From the NCBI GenBank assembly GCA_014843695.1, contig CM026400.1, positions 18,552,294-18,616,293 of the forward strand: 64,000 nucleotides of DNA. The letters are read 5' to 3'. Shown piece after piece: positions 32,526 through 43,402 of the stretch. Within the stretch, counting starts at the first letter, position 1. Each line of letters starts with the position of its first letter. Position numbers and translations under genes: made by a program. The stretch comes from Archivesica marissinica. Taxonomy: Eukaryota; Mollusca; Bivalvia; Venerida; Vesicomyidae. The notes below the pieces were generated by a model. It was not told the DNA's origin. It did not search any database and saw only the letters and a program-made list of their open reading frames with translations.

Positions 32526-33405
32526 ACTTACTACACCGTGAAACCAGACACAATCTGTATCATACTATACTACACCGTGAAACCAGACACAATCTGTATC
32601 ATACTATACTACACCGTGAAACCAGACACAATCTGTATCATACTATACTGTACTGTGAAACCACACACAATCTGTATCATACTATACTATACCGTGAAAC
32701 CAGACACAATCTGTATCATACTATATACTGTACTGTGAAACCAGACACAATCTGTATCGTACTATACTGTACGTGAAACCAGACACAATCTGTATCGTAC
32801 TATACTACACCATGAAACCAGACACAATCTGTATCATACTATACTGTACTGTGAAACCAGACAATCTGTATTGTACTATACTGTACGTGAAACCAGACAC
32901 AATCTGTATCGTACTATACTGTACTGTGAAACCAGACAATCGGTATCATACTATACTGTACTGTGAAACCAGACAATCTGTATCGTACTATACTGTACGT
33001 GAAACCAGACACAATCTATCGTACTATACTGTACATGAAACCAGACACAATCTATCGTACTATACTGTACGTGAAACCAGACACAATCTGTATCATACTA
33101 TACTGTACGTGAAACCAGACACAATCTGTATCGTACTATACTGTACTGTGAAATCAGACAATCTGTATCATACTATACTGTACTGTGAAACCACACAATC
33201 TGTATCATCCAATACTATACCGTGAAACCAGACACAATCTGTATCGTACTATACTGTACGTGAAACCAGACACAACACGAATATACTATATACTGTACTG
33301 TGAAACCAGACACAACACAGATATACTATATACTGTACTGTGAAACCAGACACAACACGAATATACTATATAATGTACTGTGAAACCAGACACAACACGA
33401 ATATC
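32526..33405. repeat. 38-bp minisatellite, about 23 copies
   Basis: Core blocks CGTGAAACCAGACACAATCT and GTATCATACTATACT, with 33-36 bp variants lacking CAC or TGT. The last four units change to ACACAACACGAATATACTAT. It lies about 50 bp upstream of the exon 1 acceptor. Confidence 0.95.
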
Positions 33406-34171
33406 ATGCCCTCCGTTATCCATTTATGGCAATTACTGAATTAAATATGTGAAAATGATTGAAATATTATCATGAAACTACAAACATCAGTTATCTGTCA
33501 AATTTGACACACTGGGACGCTACAGGACAGGAAGTAAACAAACTAGCACAGAGTGCGCATACGTTATTTTCTCAGGAACTAGTTATGATACAGCTTTTTC
33601 TGGTTTGATACGGGCATATAACGGCATCAAACCAGCTAACGTAATATCAGGCTGGAACACACTGTATTAACCTGGGTGATAGATAGAATTGTGGTAAGTA
33701 AATAACTGCAAAAAAATACATTATATCTTAAATCTTAATAACATATAAATAAAAAACAAGATTCTTCACAAAACCAACTCGTGTTCCCATAACGACGGGA
33801 GTTACTAAAGTTACTTTACCTTAAATTTAGGAACTACAGAAATCCGACGAGAATCTAGCTTTTATCAAAACGTAATATAATAACCAAATATGAAAAAGGT
33901 ATATAGGGTTAAAAATAATACAATTGCTTGAACATTTAAACTTTTTAAAATTGACATGTGACCATATAATATCCTACATATAATATTGAAATAATTCCAA
34001 AAGCATTAGTAACACACGTGTACATGTATACAGTTTTAGTAACCCTTCCTCAGGACCTCAATTGTTCCACAGGAGCTTGAAATGTTATCCAAAACCCAGC
34101 AAAAGTCTTGCATCTCTAACATAGGAATTCTCGCTCCGACCCATAATTATATGAGGACTCTTGAAGACTAA
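33406..34171. other. Unexplained AT-rich stretch upstream of KYAT3 exon 1
   Basis: No gene, known repeat or clear promoter seen. If the leader exon at 40554-40667 is real, this is intron. Confidence 0.3.
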
Positions 34172-34390
34172 AGTGTTCAGTTTATACAAATTTATTGTAG
34201 CTCGATTGCGAAACAAGTTCCTACAACATATATTAATCACTCTCGATACCTCATTCCTGATGGAATCCATTGCAACGAGGGAGAGAAGAGGCATTGTGGA
34301 ATTTAAATGCCTTGCCTAAGGGCACAATCGTAACGGCTACAGTGGGGCTCGAACTCCTGAAGCAAACGCGCTACCATGACTTCCACTAGT
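34172..34390 (-). mobile_element. tRNA-headed SINE, family B
   Basis: Minus orientation: starts at TATACAAATTTATTGTAGCT (tail), then GCGAAACAAGTTCCTACAAC, GAGGGAGAGAAGAGGCATTG, GCCTTGCCTAAGGGCACAAT and GGGGCTCGAACTC (B-box). Confidence 0.8.
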
Positions 34391-34544
34391 GTTTATATAC
34401 ATAGTGGAGCCTTATGAATTTTGGTAGGGAGGCTTATGGATAAAATTCCAAGCTCCTGTGATTGGTCAGAGTATTAGTAACACAGGTGCATACATTCTTA
34501 GCAATTCCTCACAAACTATAGTCATTCTGAGGTGTGCCATTATA

Positions 34545-34858
34545 CAGGGATCATTCTAGAGGGCGATGTGGGGCAAAATTGTCGCCCTAGGGACCCTGAC
34601 ATCGCCCTCTGGGGGCCCCAGTTCTCCCTAAAAAAAAAAAAAAAAAAAATTGTTTTGGTTTTTACGATTTTCAAACAAAATTTTGTCTAGTAAGATACAC
34701 TGGCCCATTATAAAGCACTCCTATTCAAATGTTGTATTTAATGGTTGTACTGTGCATTTTAACCCTATTTTGCAGAAATATATTAAAGAACACCATTTAA
34801 GGAAGCGATCGCGCGCTTTCTCACTTCTCCCAAAAATTCTGACCTAGAATGAACCCTG
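34545..34858. mobile_element. CAGGG...CTAGAATGA MITE, copy 3
   Basis: CAGGGATCATTCTAGAGGGC at one end and GACCTAGAATGAACCCTG at the other are inverted repeats. A 20-base A run is at about 34630-34649. Flanks CATTATA and CATTGTA are near-matching and may be the decayed target duplication. Confidence 0.85.
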
Positions 34859-34929
34859 CATTGTATTAATTGCTACATTTTCATCTCTGCCCACACCTTT
34901 GTTTTGATCCATGAATTTAAATTTAAACG

Positions 34930-35122
34930 TAATTTATTTAACGATTGCGAAGCAAGTTTTAACAACTTATATTAATTACTCTCATTTGCGCGGATGGTCA
35001 GAGAAAACCCACATGTCCGATCTGGTGACCATCGTACCATCTCACATACTTCCCAGTCCGGGGATCGAACCCGGGTTGCATTGGTGAGAAGGAAGCGCGC
35101 TAACCACTGCGCTAATTGGACA
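34930..35122 (-). mobile_element. tRNA-headed SINE, family C, partly deleted
   Basis: GCGAAGCAAGTTTTAACAAC, then GAGAAAACCCACATGTCCGA and GGGGATCGAACCCGGGTTGC. The block with GGAGGAAACCGG is lost. Confidence 0.8.
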
Positions 35123-35139
35123 ACTGACCGTATACTGTC

Positions 35140-35320
35140 TCTTGAAGGAACCGTCCAAACATTTATTATCGCCGACTTTGTATACCACTGTAACCTATCA
35201 TCACCCGATGGTCACGGATTCGAGTCTGTACTGTCTAGTGAAGGAACCCTCCAAACATTTATTATCACCGACTTTGTATTTCACTGTAACCTATCATCAC
35301 CCGATGGTCACGGGTGAAAA
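35140..35320. repeat. Direct repeat of about 85 bp, 2 copies, with family D sequence
   Basis: GAAGGAACCGTCCAAACATT and GACTTTGTATACCACTGTAA then CACCCGATGGTCACGG occur twice. The second half matches the family D head (TATACCACTGTAACCTATCA). Confidence 0.75.
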
Positions 35321-35359
35321 AGATTGTAGTTACTTACGGTTTAATTTATCCTAGTTTAT

Positions 35360-35510
35360 TTTAAGTTTAAACTTTATTTATTTTACAACGATTGCGAAGC
35401 AAGTTCTAAAAACATATATTAATCACTCTCATTGGCGTGGATGAAAGCGTAAATGTGGTTATTCGTGTGGGAGGAAAACCCGGAGAAAACCACCTGTCCG
35501 ATCTGACGAT
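35360..35510 (-). mobile_element. SINE family C, truncated
   Basis: Tail and body only: CGATTGCGAAGCAAGTTCTA, ATTCGTGTGGGAGGAAAACC, ACCTGTCCGATCTG. The tRNA-like head is missing. Confidence 0.75.
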
Positions 35511-35621
35511 TTAAGGAATGAATTGCAGGTTAATAGTTTCCATCAGGGTATGAACTACATTGGGCGTGTTTAAACTGGTCATTATTGGTTATCATTATTA
35601 CTTATAACATACAATACAATT

Positions 35622-35872
35622 ACAATATAAATATTTATTTTTCAACGATTGTGACACAAGCTTTAACAATTTATATTAATCACTCTTGTTGGAGAGAATG
35701 AAAACATATGCATAGATATATGTCCTTCCTGTTGGAAGAAACAGGAGTACCCAGAGAAAACACATCTGTCTATCACCGTAGCACCTCACATTCTTCCCGG
35801 TCCGAGAATTGAACCCGTGTTGCATTGATGTGATGAGAGCATACTAACCACTGCCACTTCTCGGACTGTCGG
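35622..35872 (-). mobile_element. tRNA-headed SINE, family C, diverged
   Basis: CGATTGTGACACAAGCTTTA, GGAAGAAACAGGAGTACCCA, GAGAATTGAACCCGTGTTGC. The most decayed family C copy here. Confidence 0.7.
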
Positions 35873-36000
35873 ATTTATAATTGTCAACAGCCAACCATAA
35901 TAATCACTTTTCCAATGTGTATAGTTATGTGGTATCTGCTTTGTGTATCAGGCTGTGCTTTGTTTTTGCTAGAAACTGGAAGCCAATAATGCAATACAGT

Positions 36001-36243
36001 TTAAACGTAATTTATTTAACAACGATTGCGAAGCAAGTTTTAACAACTTATATTAATCACTCTCGTTGGCGCGGATGAAAGCGTATATGTGGTCATTTGT
36101 GTGGGAGGAAACCGGAGTACCCGGAGAAAACCCACCTGTCCGATCTGGCGACCACCGTACCAGCTCACATACTTCCCGGTCCGAGGATAGAACTCGGGTT
36201 GCATTGGTGAGAAGCGAGCGTGCTAACCACTGCGCTAATCGGA
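36001..36243 (-). mobile_element. tRNA-headed SINE, family C, full length
   Basis: CGATTGCGAAGCAAGTTTTA, GGGAGGAAACCGGAGTACCC, GATCTGGCGACCACCGTACC, GAACTCGGGTTGCATTGGTG, AACCACTGCGCTAATCGGA. Confidence 0.85.
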
Positions 36244-36639
36244 TTCGTCCCTCGAATTTATTTACTAAACAAAGAAAACAATTCTAATGCACTAATACAT
36301 GTAACTGTTGAAATTTGGAGACAATTGGCTCAAGAGTGCAGCAATTACCTCCCTTGATAGATAAAAGTCTTGATGTAACCCATATAGCAGGAATCCATTG
36401 TTTTTACAATTATTTGATCCATTTATAGCCTTTATTTTACCCAGCATGCACAGATTGAACTGGATGTGATAATAACGCAATTCACGACATTGCAAGGTTT
36501 TCAGTTACAAATAACATTAATTGTCGTCTGCTACAATTATTTGACCTATTTATAGCCTTTATTTTACCCAGCATGCACAGAGTTAAATGAAGCTAAAGCA
36601 AAACATGTCTCACTACAGCATAGGTATATCAATGATAGA
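36244..36639. other. Stretch with a 37-bp direct duplication, otherwise unexplained
   Basis: TATAGCCTTTATTTTACCCA with GCATGCACAGA occurs at about 36423-36453 and again at 36551-36581. No gene seen. Confidence 0.4.
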
Positions 36640-36985
36640 CTGGTTTTTCTATTACCTCCCATGGCATATATTCAGATTTATTGCGAAAGTCTATCTTCCT
36701 TTCAGTTGGAATCCTTTGTTTTTACTGTTAAAATGTACTCCCTAACCAGATGTTGCGGTATGATAAATGTAAACTTTATCAAAATAATGTTTTTTAATTT
36801 GTAACACATTCTTACAGTACAGTATCCATTGGATATACTGTCGGACATCCGTCGAGATTTAATAATTTAGTTATTATAAGATCAGAAAATGGATGAGCAC
36901 GGACAGCATGTGGTGTAAAGGAAACAAATTAAGAGGACCAATCTACATTTAGGAGTATTCAGGGGAAGTAACTGACTAATGTTTT
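36640..36985. mobile_element. Non-autonomous DNA element of about 345 bp, copy 1
   Basis: Begins TTCTATTACCTCCCATGG and ends GGGGAAGTAACTGACTAATG; interior GTTGGAATCCTTTGTTTTTA. The reverse complement lies at 48466-48825. Ends share TTAC(C/T)TCCC as short inverted repeats. Confidence 0.65.
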
Positions 36986-37803
36986 TCATTCATTGATCAT
37001 AGCGTCCTCGTAAGCTACAGTAACCAGCAAAAAGCATTCGGCGTGTCATGCTAGGCTGGACCCCAAGTTATATGGTTAGCTACGACTATAAGGCTTGAGG
37101 AGTGGAACCAACTCAATATCAGAATGGTCTCCAATAAGCAAACTTGTTTTTAAAGCAGCATTACATCGTATGAAATAAAAGATATTTGAACAATTCAATT
37201 TTTACGCATAGGTAGCAATGCTGCTACACATTCTAACATTATACTTTGTATGCTTATGTTCATTTGGTAAACTGTTTTTTAGCAATAAAACCAACTCGAA
37301 ACCGAAAGTAGGACTTTCCGAGTCGATCGGTCACGCACTTGTTTACAACCGGAACGCATCGTCCGTACTTGTTTACATTCGGAATGCATCGTCCCCATGT
37401 GCCCCACATTGTCTTTTGTAATTAAATTACTTGATATGTTGATTCATACCTCTGTTAGCCAAGTCTTTTAGGGACATTTCTACATCCCCGCGAGGGGTTC
37501 GACATTAGAGGAAGATAGTCTTTCATGTTCAAAATATATACGTTGTTTTCTAAATCCTATGTTGTTTCACGCATGCGCGCTGTGCGTGTTTACATTTCGT
37601 GTGTTGATAAACAAATTCGTGTATACGACGGTTTAAATTTATTGGAATTTTTATCGTTTCTGAGCGACTATTTCGATTTTTGTAAACACACACACACAGT
37701 ATTTATATTTTACCCAAAACAATCTTTATTACGATGTAATGCTGCTTTAAGCATAGTTGGTGTAGATTTTCAGTTGCTTATTAATTTCATACAATTATAA
37801 TTT
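36986..37803. other. Unexplained stretch with small repeats
   Basis: A 33-bp doublet CGGAACGCATCGTCC / CTTGTTTACA lies at 37329-37393. A family E SINE tail fragment (CCCCGCGAGGGGTTCGACAT) is at about 37480-37512. Otherwise no gene is seen. Confidence 0.4.
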
Positions 37804-38083
37804 GTGTGTTTTGTTTATTTATCATCGCTACCGGTTGCCCATATCAGCAACGCCTCCTGAAGAGAATAGTCATTTTAGATTTTTGGAGGATAGTGCAATG
37901 ATACAGAGACCCATTCCAGAGTCTCCTCTGGTTATTTTATGTGCACCGTGTAAAGCACCGAACCAAGACCTCTGTTTAAAATCCATCTGAAAGACTGTTA
38001 ATTATCTTAGGGCCAGACGGGGGGATCAAACCTGCGATCCCTGATTACCAGTCCAACGTGTTAACCACTGGACTACAGATCCG
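37804..38083 (-). mobile_element. tRNA-headed SINE, family A
   Basis: Minus orientation: TTTATTTATCATCGCTACCG, GTTCGGTGCTTTACACGGTG when reversed, then GGGGGATCAAACCTGCGATC and GTTAACCACTGGACTACAGA. Confidence 0.85.
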
Positions 38084-38298
38084 TCGGTACATTATTATAA
38101 TTTATAGAATATGTACTTTTATATTACCGCATGTAGAAATTTAATACTACTCGACGGTTACTATGCCGTATAAATATTTTTACGACATTTCAAAATGTCA
38201 TTATGTACCAACTATACTATCACACAAGTCCAGAGAGCAAAACACAAATCCTGATGCAATTATATGACGGTATGTTTCATACAAAGCCGCAAAGTAAA

Positions 38299-38422
38299 TT
38301 AATGACTACAAGTCTAAGAGTGCACTGTATTTGAAGCTAATCTTTGTAAATGCAAAGCATACAACTACAAGACTAAGAGTGCACTGCATTTGAAGCTAAT
38401 CTTTGTAAATGCAAAGCATAAA
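38299..38422. repeat. Direct repeat of about 62 bp, 2 copies
   Basis: CTAAGAGTGCACTGTATTTG and AAGCTAATCTTTGTAAATGC occur twice in tandem with one or two mismatches. Confidence 0.9.
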
Positions 38423-38677
38423 AACATGCTGGTTCAGATCTAAGACAGGTCTAGGGGTGAACATAATTGGAATTTAACCCATTGCAAAAACACCCCTGAG
38501 AAATGAATCTAAAATAATCAAACTACACACAACTACAAATTGTTTTTTTTAAAGATAACAAGATGTCTGGCAAATCCATTACCAACAACTCTGGGAAGTT
38601 TGGAACAATACAACAAATGGTTGAACCAATGGTTAGGTCAACAAGTTGTTGAGCGACATATTTATGGTCGAGACCCT

Positions 38678-39148
38678 TTTAACCGTTTCCCTCATAGAAG
38701 CACCTCTCGACGCCATTACCAATACGACATACATTGACAATGTAGTAGCCAAACCATTGTTCATAATAAAGGTCAGAATCTCATGTAGTCCCAGTAATAT
38801 CTATGGAGATGGGATAGATATGGCGACTACTTATCCACTGCATGATGGCTAAATGGCAGTGTGGAAATATAATAGTATATTAACCCTTTCAACACCACAG
38901 ACCTCTAAATAGGCTTACAAAAAGTGTAGATCCAGATGAGCCGGCTCGTGACGAGCCGTCTCATCAGGATCTGCACTTTTTGCCAGTGATATGTCTATTT
39001 TTAGACATAATTACCCATTTTGATAAATGAACTTGACCAAATGTGATTTTCTGATTCATTTATTGGTTTATGAATATCATGGACCAGTCCATGTGAGTTA
39101 CTTGGTGTTGAAAGGGTTAACCTAAATATCTATGAAGGAAAGGGTTAA
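38678..39148. mobile_element. TTAA-ended transposon interrupted by a MITE
   Basis: Left end TTTTAACCGTTTCCCTCATA, right end TATGAAGGAAAGGGTTAACC. The interior holds the blocks ATTGACAATGTAGTAGCCAA and GTAGTCCCAGTAATATCTAT that recur in the array at 4395-5310 and at 5741/7227. A second element (38880-39120) sits inside it at a TTAA. Confidence 0.7.
38880..39120. mobile_element. TTAA-flanked MITE with central hairpin, copy 2
   Basis: TTAACCCTTTCAACACCAC ... GGTGTTGAAAGGGTTAA. The centre GATGAGCCGGCTCGTGACGA then GCCGTCTCATC folds into a strong stem. TTAA borders and a CCC start suggest a piggyBac-type MITE. Confidence 0.8.
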
Positions 39149-39361
39149 CCTTGACCTTTGATGCACTGACCATTACAAATGTGTCTACAAATTCTTGAGA
39201 ACTGCAACACTAACACATTGCTTTCATAATTTAATTAAATATATGCATAGGAAATTATGGTTTTTCAATGCGTGGTCAGTGCTAAAATGGTTTTTCAATT
39301 AGAGGGCCCAAGTGACCTTGACCATTGACCTATTCACCCAAAAATCGATGTCAAGACCGAA

Positions 39362-39482
39362 AATCTTCTCTCTCCCTTTAGGCGATGGATTCCCATCAGG
39401 AATGAGGCCTCGAGAGTGATTTAGCTAATGTTGTAAAAAATTGTTTCAAAATCCAGCTACAGCAGTAAATTTGTATAAACCA
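39362..39482 (+). mobile_element. SINE family B, 3' part only
   Basis: TCTTCTCTCTCCCTTTAGGC, GATTCCCATCAGGAATGAGG, TCGAGAGTGATTTAG, ending AAATTTGTATAAACCAA. Confidence 0.75.
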
Positions 39483-39671
39483 ATACAAAGACCTATGTGC
39501 CTGCCAAGATTGAAGATTGTGTGTCACAGTTTTCAGTTTGGAAGCAAAGTGTGAAAGACAGGCAAACAGAGAAGGCAAAAAAACACAATGTCTCCGCCCT
39601 CTGAAGCAGCGAGGTAGAGATATAAGTAATGAAAACAACACTGCGACAATGCATGCTTTCAGAACGCCAGC

Positions 39672-39916
39672 TTAACCCTTTCAACACCACAGACCTCTAA
39701 ATAGGGGCTTACAAAAAGTGTAGATCCAGATGACCCGGCTCGTGACGAGCCGTCTCATCAGGATCTGCACTTTTTGCCAGTGATATGACTATTTTTAGAC
39801 ATAATTTGATAAATTTTTGATAAATGAACTTGTCCAAATGTGATTTTCTGATTCATTTATTGGTTTATGAATATCATGGACCAGTCCATGTGAGTTACTT
39901 GGTGTTGAATGGGTTA
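39672..39916. mobile_element. TTAA-flanked MITE with central hairpin, copy 3
   Basis: TTAACCCTTTCAACACCAC to GTGTTGAATGGGTTAA, with centre CCGGCTCGTGACGAGCCG. About 95% like copy 2 by eye. Confidence 0.85.
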
Positions 39917-39994
39917 ATGATCCTTAATACTGGTAGGTCTACAATTCCAGACAAAATATAAATGATTTAACATTTTCAAATGTCAGATTTCTCT

Positions 39995-40215
39995 TTAACA
40001 CTTTCAACACCACAGACCTCTAAATAGGCTTACAAAAAGTGTAGATCCAGATGATGTCTCATCAGGATCTGCACTTTTTGCCAGTAATATTAATGATTAC
40101 CGGTAGTAATTTGACAAAATGAACTGGTCCAAATGTAATTTTCTTATTATTTATTGGTCTACAAATATCATGCACAAGTCCATGTCAGCTACTTGGTGTT
40201 TAGTATTAATGGGTC
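39995..40215. mobile_element. TTAA-flanked MITE, copy 4 (short centre)
   Basis: TTAACACTTTCAACACCAC ... TATTAATGGGTCAA. The central stem is reduced to GATCCAGATGATGTCTCATC. Third copy within 1.3 kb. Confidence 0.7.
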
Positions 40216-40553
40216 AACTTAAAGGGGTCGAACTTTTAGAATTGGTGAGAAGTGGGTGGGGTATTGCTTAATTATTTTTTATTCAAGCAACTTTTGGACA
40301 ATTATTGTCTTCTAAAAAACCTAAAATACAATAGTATGTAATGATTGCATAGTATGTGCTTTGTTGACCATAAAAAGTACATGTGTTACATTGTGCTTCT
40401 ATCTAGTTCATACTGGAAAGAAATTCACACATTAAACAGCATATGCAACTTTTTTCTAATGTCACTACATACAAAGTTTTTGAGTAGTCTGTATAAAAAT
40501 AGAATAAAGGAAGGTAAACTGATGTTCTGAACATTGCACCAACATGAACTCAC
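40216..40553. other. Unexplained AT-rich stretch
   Basis: No gene or known repeat recognised. It would be the start of the long 5' intron if the leader exon beside it is used. Confidence 0.3.
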
Positions 40554-40667
40554 ACTTGGCTGGAAGTCTCTTGCAGGTAAGTCGGTATTTGTTACGGCGG
40601 ACAGGGCAGTGATTTGAGAAATGCACTGACGTGATTGTCTAACTACCCGACTTACAGACATTGACAA
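40554..40667 (-). CDS. Candidate mitochondrial-leader exon of KYAT3-like gene
   Basis: The minus-strand frame MSMSVSRVVRQSRQCISQIT then ALSAVTNTDLPARDFQPS ends at donor AGT/GTGAGT in phase 0. Exon 1 can be read from its acceptor in phase 0 (AGA AAG ATG), so splicing would give a continuous frame. The first 28 residues have four Arg, many Ser/Thr/Val and no acidic residue before Asp29, as in mitochondrial presequences; mammalian KYAT3 also carries such a leader. There is no homology proof, and an 8-kb intron is implied. Confidence 0.35.
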
Positions 40668-41044
40668 AGCTACAAAAGAAACATAATATAGAATTTAAAG
40701 CAAACATTTCACACGTATATATTATTAAATTGTAATATCTGCTATGCAAGCTATGTTTGGCGCCATTGTATCATTTACTACGATTTTCATATAAGCGGAT
40801 AGATGGTACCATATCTAAAAACAGTAATACATAGGTAAATAGCACACCATACAGCTGTAGCTAAGAACCAATAACTCAATGACTGGCATATTGTTTGTTG
40901 AACAAAGCATAACTATTAATATTCAGTCCATATAAATGATTGGAATTTTAACTAGCTCACCATGATGAATATATTCTTTAAGCACTCGCTGCACTGCAAG
41001 TTAGTTCAGAACTTCCAGTTCTCTAGATCTACACAGCTCTGTGA

Positions 41045-41492
41045 CATCTCAAGGGCTAGGTCAGAATTGTTGTGAGAAGTGAGAAAACGTGTGATTGTGT
41101 ATATAATATGGTTAAAATACACAATATCACCATTAAATAGAACATATGAATGAATAGAAGCAGTGCTTTATAATGGGTCAGTGTATCTTACTGGACTACA
41201 TTTTGTATGATTATTATTATATTTCGGGTTTTACGCTGGCAGCACCATTTTGGGCTATATCGCCGGTGGGCAGATTACCTAACAACACCTTTCCTGGGCA
41301 TGCTACAGCGGTTAACCAGTACTTGGGTGTACCAACCTCCATAAGAAACTGCCAACTTTTTCATATAAATGAGACACGGCCCAAGTATGTAAATTGTAAA
41401 AAAAGAGGGAGGAGTGAGACCCCCAGGGGGCGAAGTCACGGTCCCTAGGGCGACTCTTTCGCCCAAGTCGCACTCTAAAATGAGCCCTGACC
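41045..41492. mobile_element. CAGGG...CTAGAATGA MITE, copy 4, split by a SINE
   Basis: Left part AAGGGCTAGGTCAGAATTG through TATAATGGGTCAGTGTATCT, right part from GTAAATTGTAAAAAAAGAGG to CTCTAAAATGAGCCCTGA. A family D SINE (41217-41390) interrupts it. Confidence 0.75.
41217..41390 (-). mobile_element. SINE family D, head truncated, inside a MITE
   Basis: ATTTCGGGTTTTACGCTGGC, CCTAACAACACCTTTCCTGG, CCATAAGAAACTGCCAACTT, ending GAGACACGGCCC. The tRNA-like head is missing, a typical 5' truncation. Confidence 0.8.
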
Positions 41493-42462
41493 TTCAAATT
41501 AGGGAGGTTTGGTTATATTAGTGAGGAACCTGTTCGTGCAAACATCTTTTGTCAATTGCAAATGTGGAGAAGTGAGGCAGATAACGGAGATTACTTCTCC
41601 CATGTTTACTTTGAGTTTGAGCCCCCAAGGTCTGTCATTGGTAAATGTGGCTGTAGAAACATATAGAAGTACATATTCTTAGAATATCGTGACAAATCCC
41701 TTTGATTAGGTATTTTTTAACCAAAACTCATCTTATTAAAATTGCATGTTAAATTATTTTTCACTGTATCTACCAATGTCTTTTCCACCTTGGCAAAAAC
41801 TTGCTAACCCTGACACAGTAGCCAGTCACAAGCTTTTGCAGTTTTAGATATTTTTCTCAAAATGCTTGTAACCACCCCTTGTGTATTAAACATATTAACA
41901 AGAGTGTTATAAATTTGCAGCAACAAAACCAACTAAAAAGTGCCACAATTAAATGGTTTGCACTAAAACACCAACAAATATGGTAAAAAGTGTCAAACTT
42001 TTACTGGTCATGTGCCATAATTAATACAAATATTAGAACAATAACCATTTTGACATTACAAAATAAATACACAGGCATTTACGAGAATACTAAATATATC
42101 TAAACAGCACAAATAATGACAAAATGCTTACTTTGATAGATATAAATATGGAGAAAAATGGCCAACAATTATTTTTGACAAGTAAAAAATAACGGAAATG
42201 CAAAGAAATTCTCCTATATGAAGAGCTTCCAATATGTTTCAATTTCCGCTGTAAAATGATCTCACTGTACAACGTTATCAATGATCGTCTGCATACAACT
42301 ATACATTATGTGCTTCTACGGAAACAGCCGAGCTATATTCAGGGTAATCCTGTCGGATTTCTGTTGTGACTACTCATAGTAAACTGGTGGTTTAGATTAA
42401 CCAATCGTCGTCCACTGGCCCGTGCGACATGATATACAAGGTATTTCAGAACTTTTCGGAAG
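41493..42462. other. Unexplained stretch of almost 1 kb
   Basis: No gene, exon with family match, or repeat recognised on either strand. AT-rich with scattered short frames. Confidence 0.3.
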
Positions 42463-42530
42463 ATGGGGGATCGAATCTGCGATCCCTGGATTACCAGTCC
42501 AGCGTGTTACCACTGCACTACAGATCCGTC
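42463..42530 (-). mobile_element. SINE family A, head fragment
   Basis: GGGGGATCGAATCTGCGATC, TTACCAGTCCAGCGTGTTAC, CTACAGATCCGTC. Only the tRNA-like part remains. Confidence 0.75.
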
Positions 42531-43402
42531 TTATAATGGTATCGGTGTTAAAATATATTTATATGACTGACCAGGCAAATTATTAAATCAACGCCTGTTC
42601 TAAGGCTATGGGAACGGTAGGCCTACTGGTTCATGTAGCTTAATTAACCAGTCGCGAAATACTCTATCGCTCCGCCCCTATGCCCACGTGACAAATTTGA
42701 GGTGCTGAGAATTAGTTACTAAAGACAACCGGTGCCGCTAAATATTTAGGTGTTACAATTAGTAAAGATTTAAACTTCTGTCGTTAATCATGTTCTGTTT
42801 CTCCGTATAGGCCTACTGTCAATGATTGCATACATTTTGCAACCAATATGCATCAGCACATATGCATATGTCATAGGGTGCAATTGTTGTTAATAAATAC
42901 AAACTCTTTGAACACATATATTCGCTTGTCATTTTTTGCCCCTATTTGAAGCAGTGAGTTGAAAACGTTGTAACACCTTCAGTTAGTTTGTAACGTAGCA
43001 TATGTAGTACAGTGTAGTATAGTTTTAGTTATTTCCCTTGGACCAATAGTTATAATAAGTGACACGTACATTTGACCTGACACGTGACAATATTTAAGCA
43101 CGTGCTCTTTACTAACCAATCACTGCATGCATATGAGACATCCGCCATTTTCACAAAACATAAACAAGACGCCATTAATTATGTGCTACAAATAAACCAT
43201 ATTATGTAGGAATATATATATATATACCTTCAGGTAACTATTGCTACTCTTTTTGACTACCATCCCGATAATATATTATTCATGTACATTGACTGATAAC
43301 CCGTTAGTTTTTGAGAAATATCGATCAGATGTAAAGACTTGATTTTCATTGTCTAACTACACCATCGTATATTGTATTTCTTAAATTCGTCAATGCAATT
43401 GT
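42531..43402. other. Non-repetitive stretch with promoter-like motifs
   Basis: Around 43060-43190 lie two CACGTG E-boxes, ACCAATCACTG (CCAAT-type) and CCGCCATTTTC (YY1-like). On the minus strand AAAATGGCGGATG gives a strong start context followed by only 32 codons. This could be a promoter/first exon of an unseen minus-strand transcript. A (TA) run lies at 43212-43226. No protein family recognised. Confidence 0.3.

Noticed and set aside
40960..41045. Second possible leader exon ending CATG/GTGAGC on the minus strand
   Set aside because: Contains in-frame stops and does not join exon 1 better than the 40554-40667 candidate.
42630..42660. GTTCATGTAGCTTAATTAA, similar to a mitochondrial tRNA-Phe start
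   Set aside because: Only a short match; no cloverleaf or further mitochondrial sequence follows.
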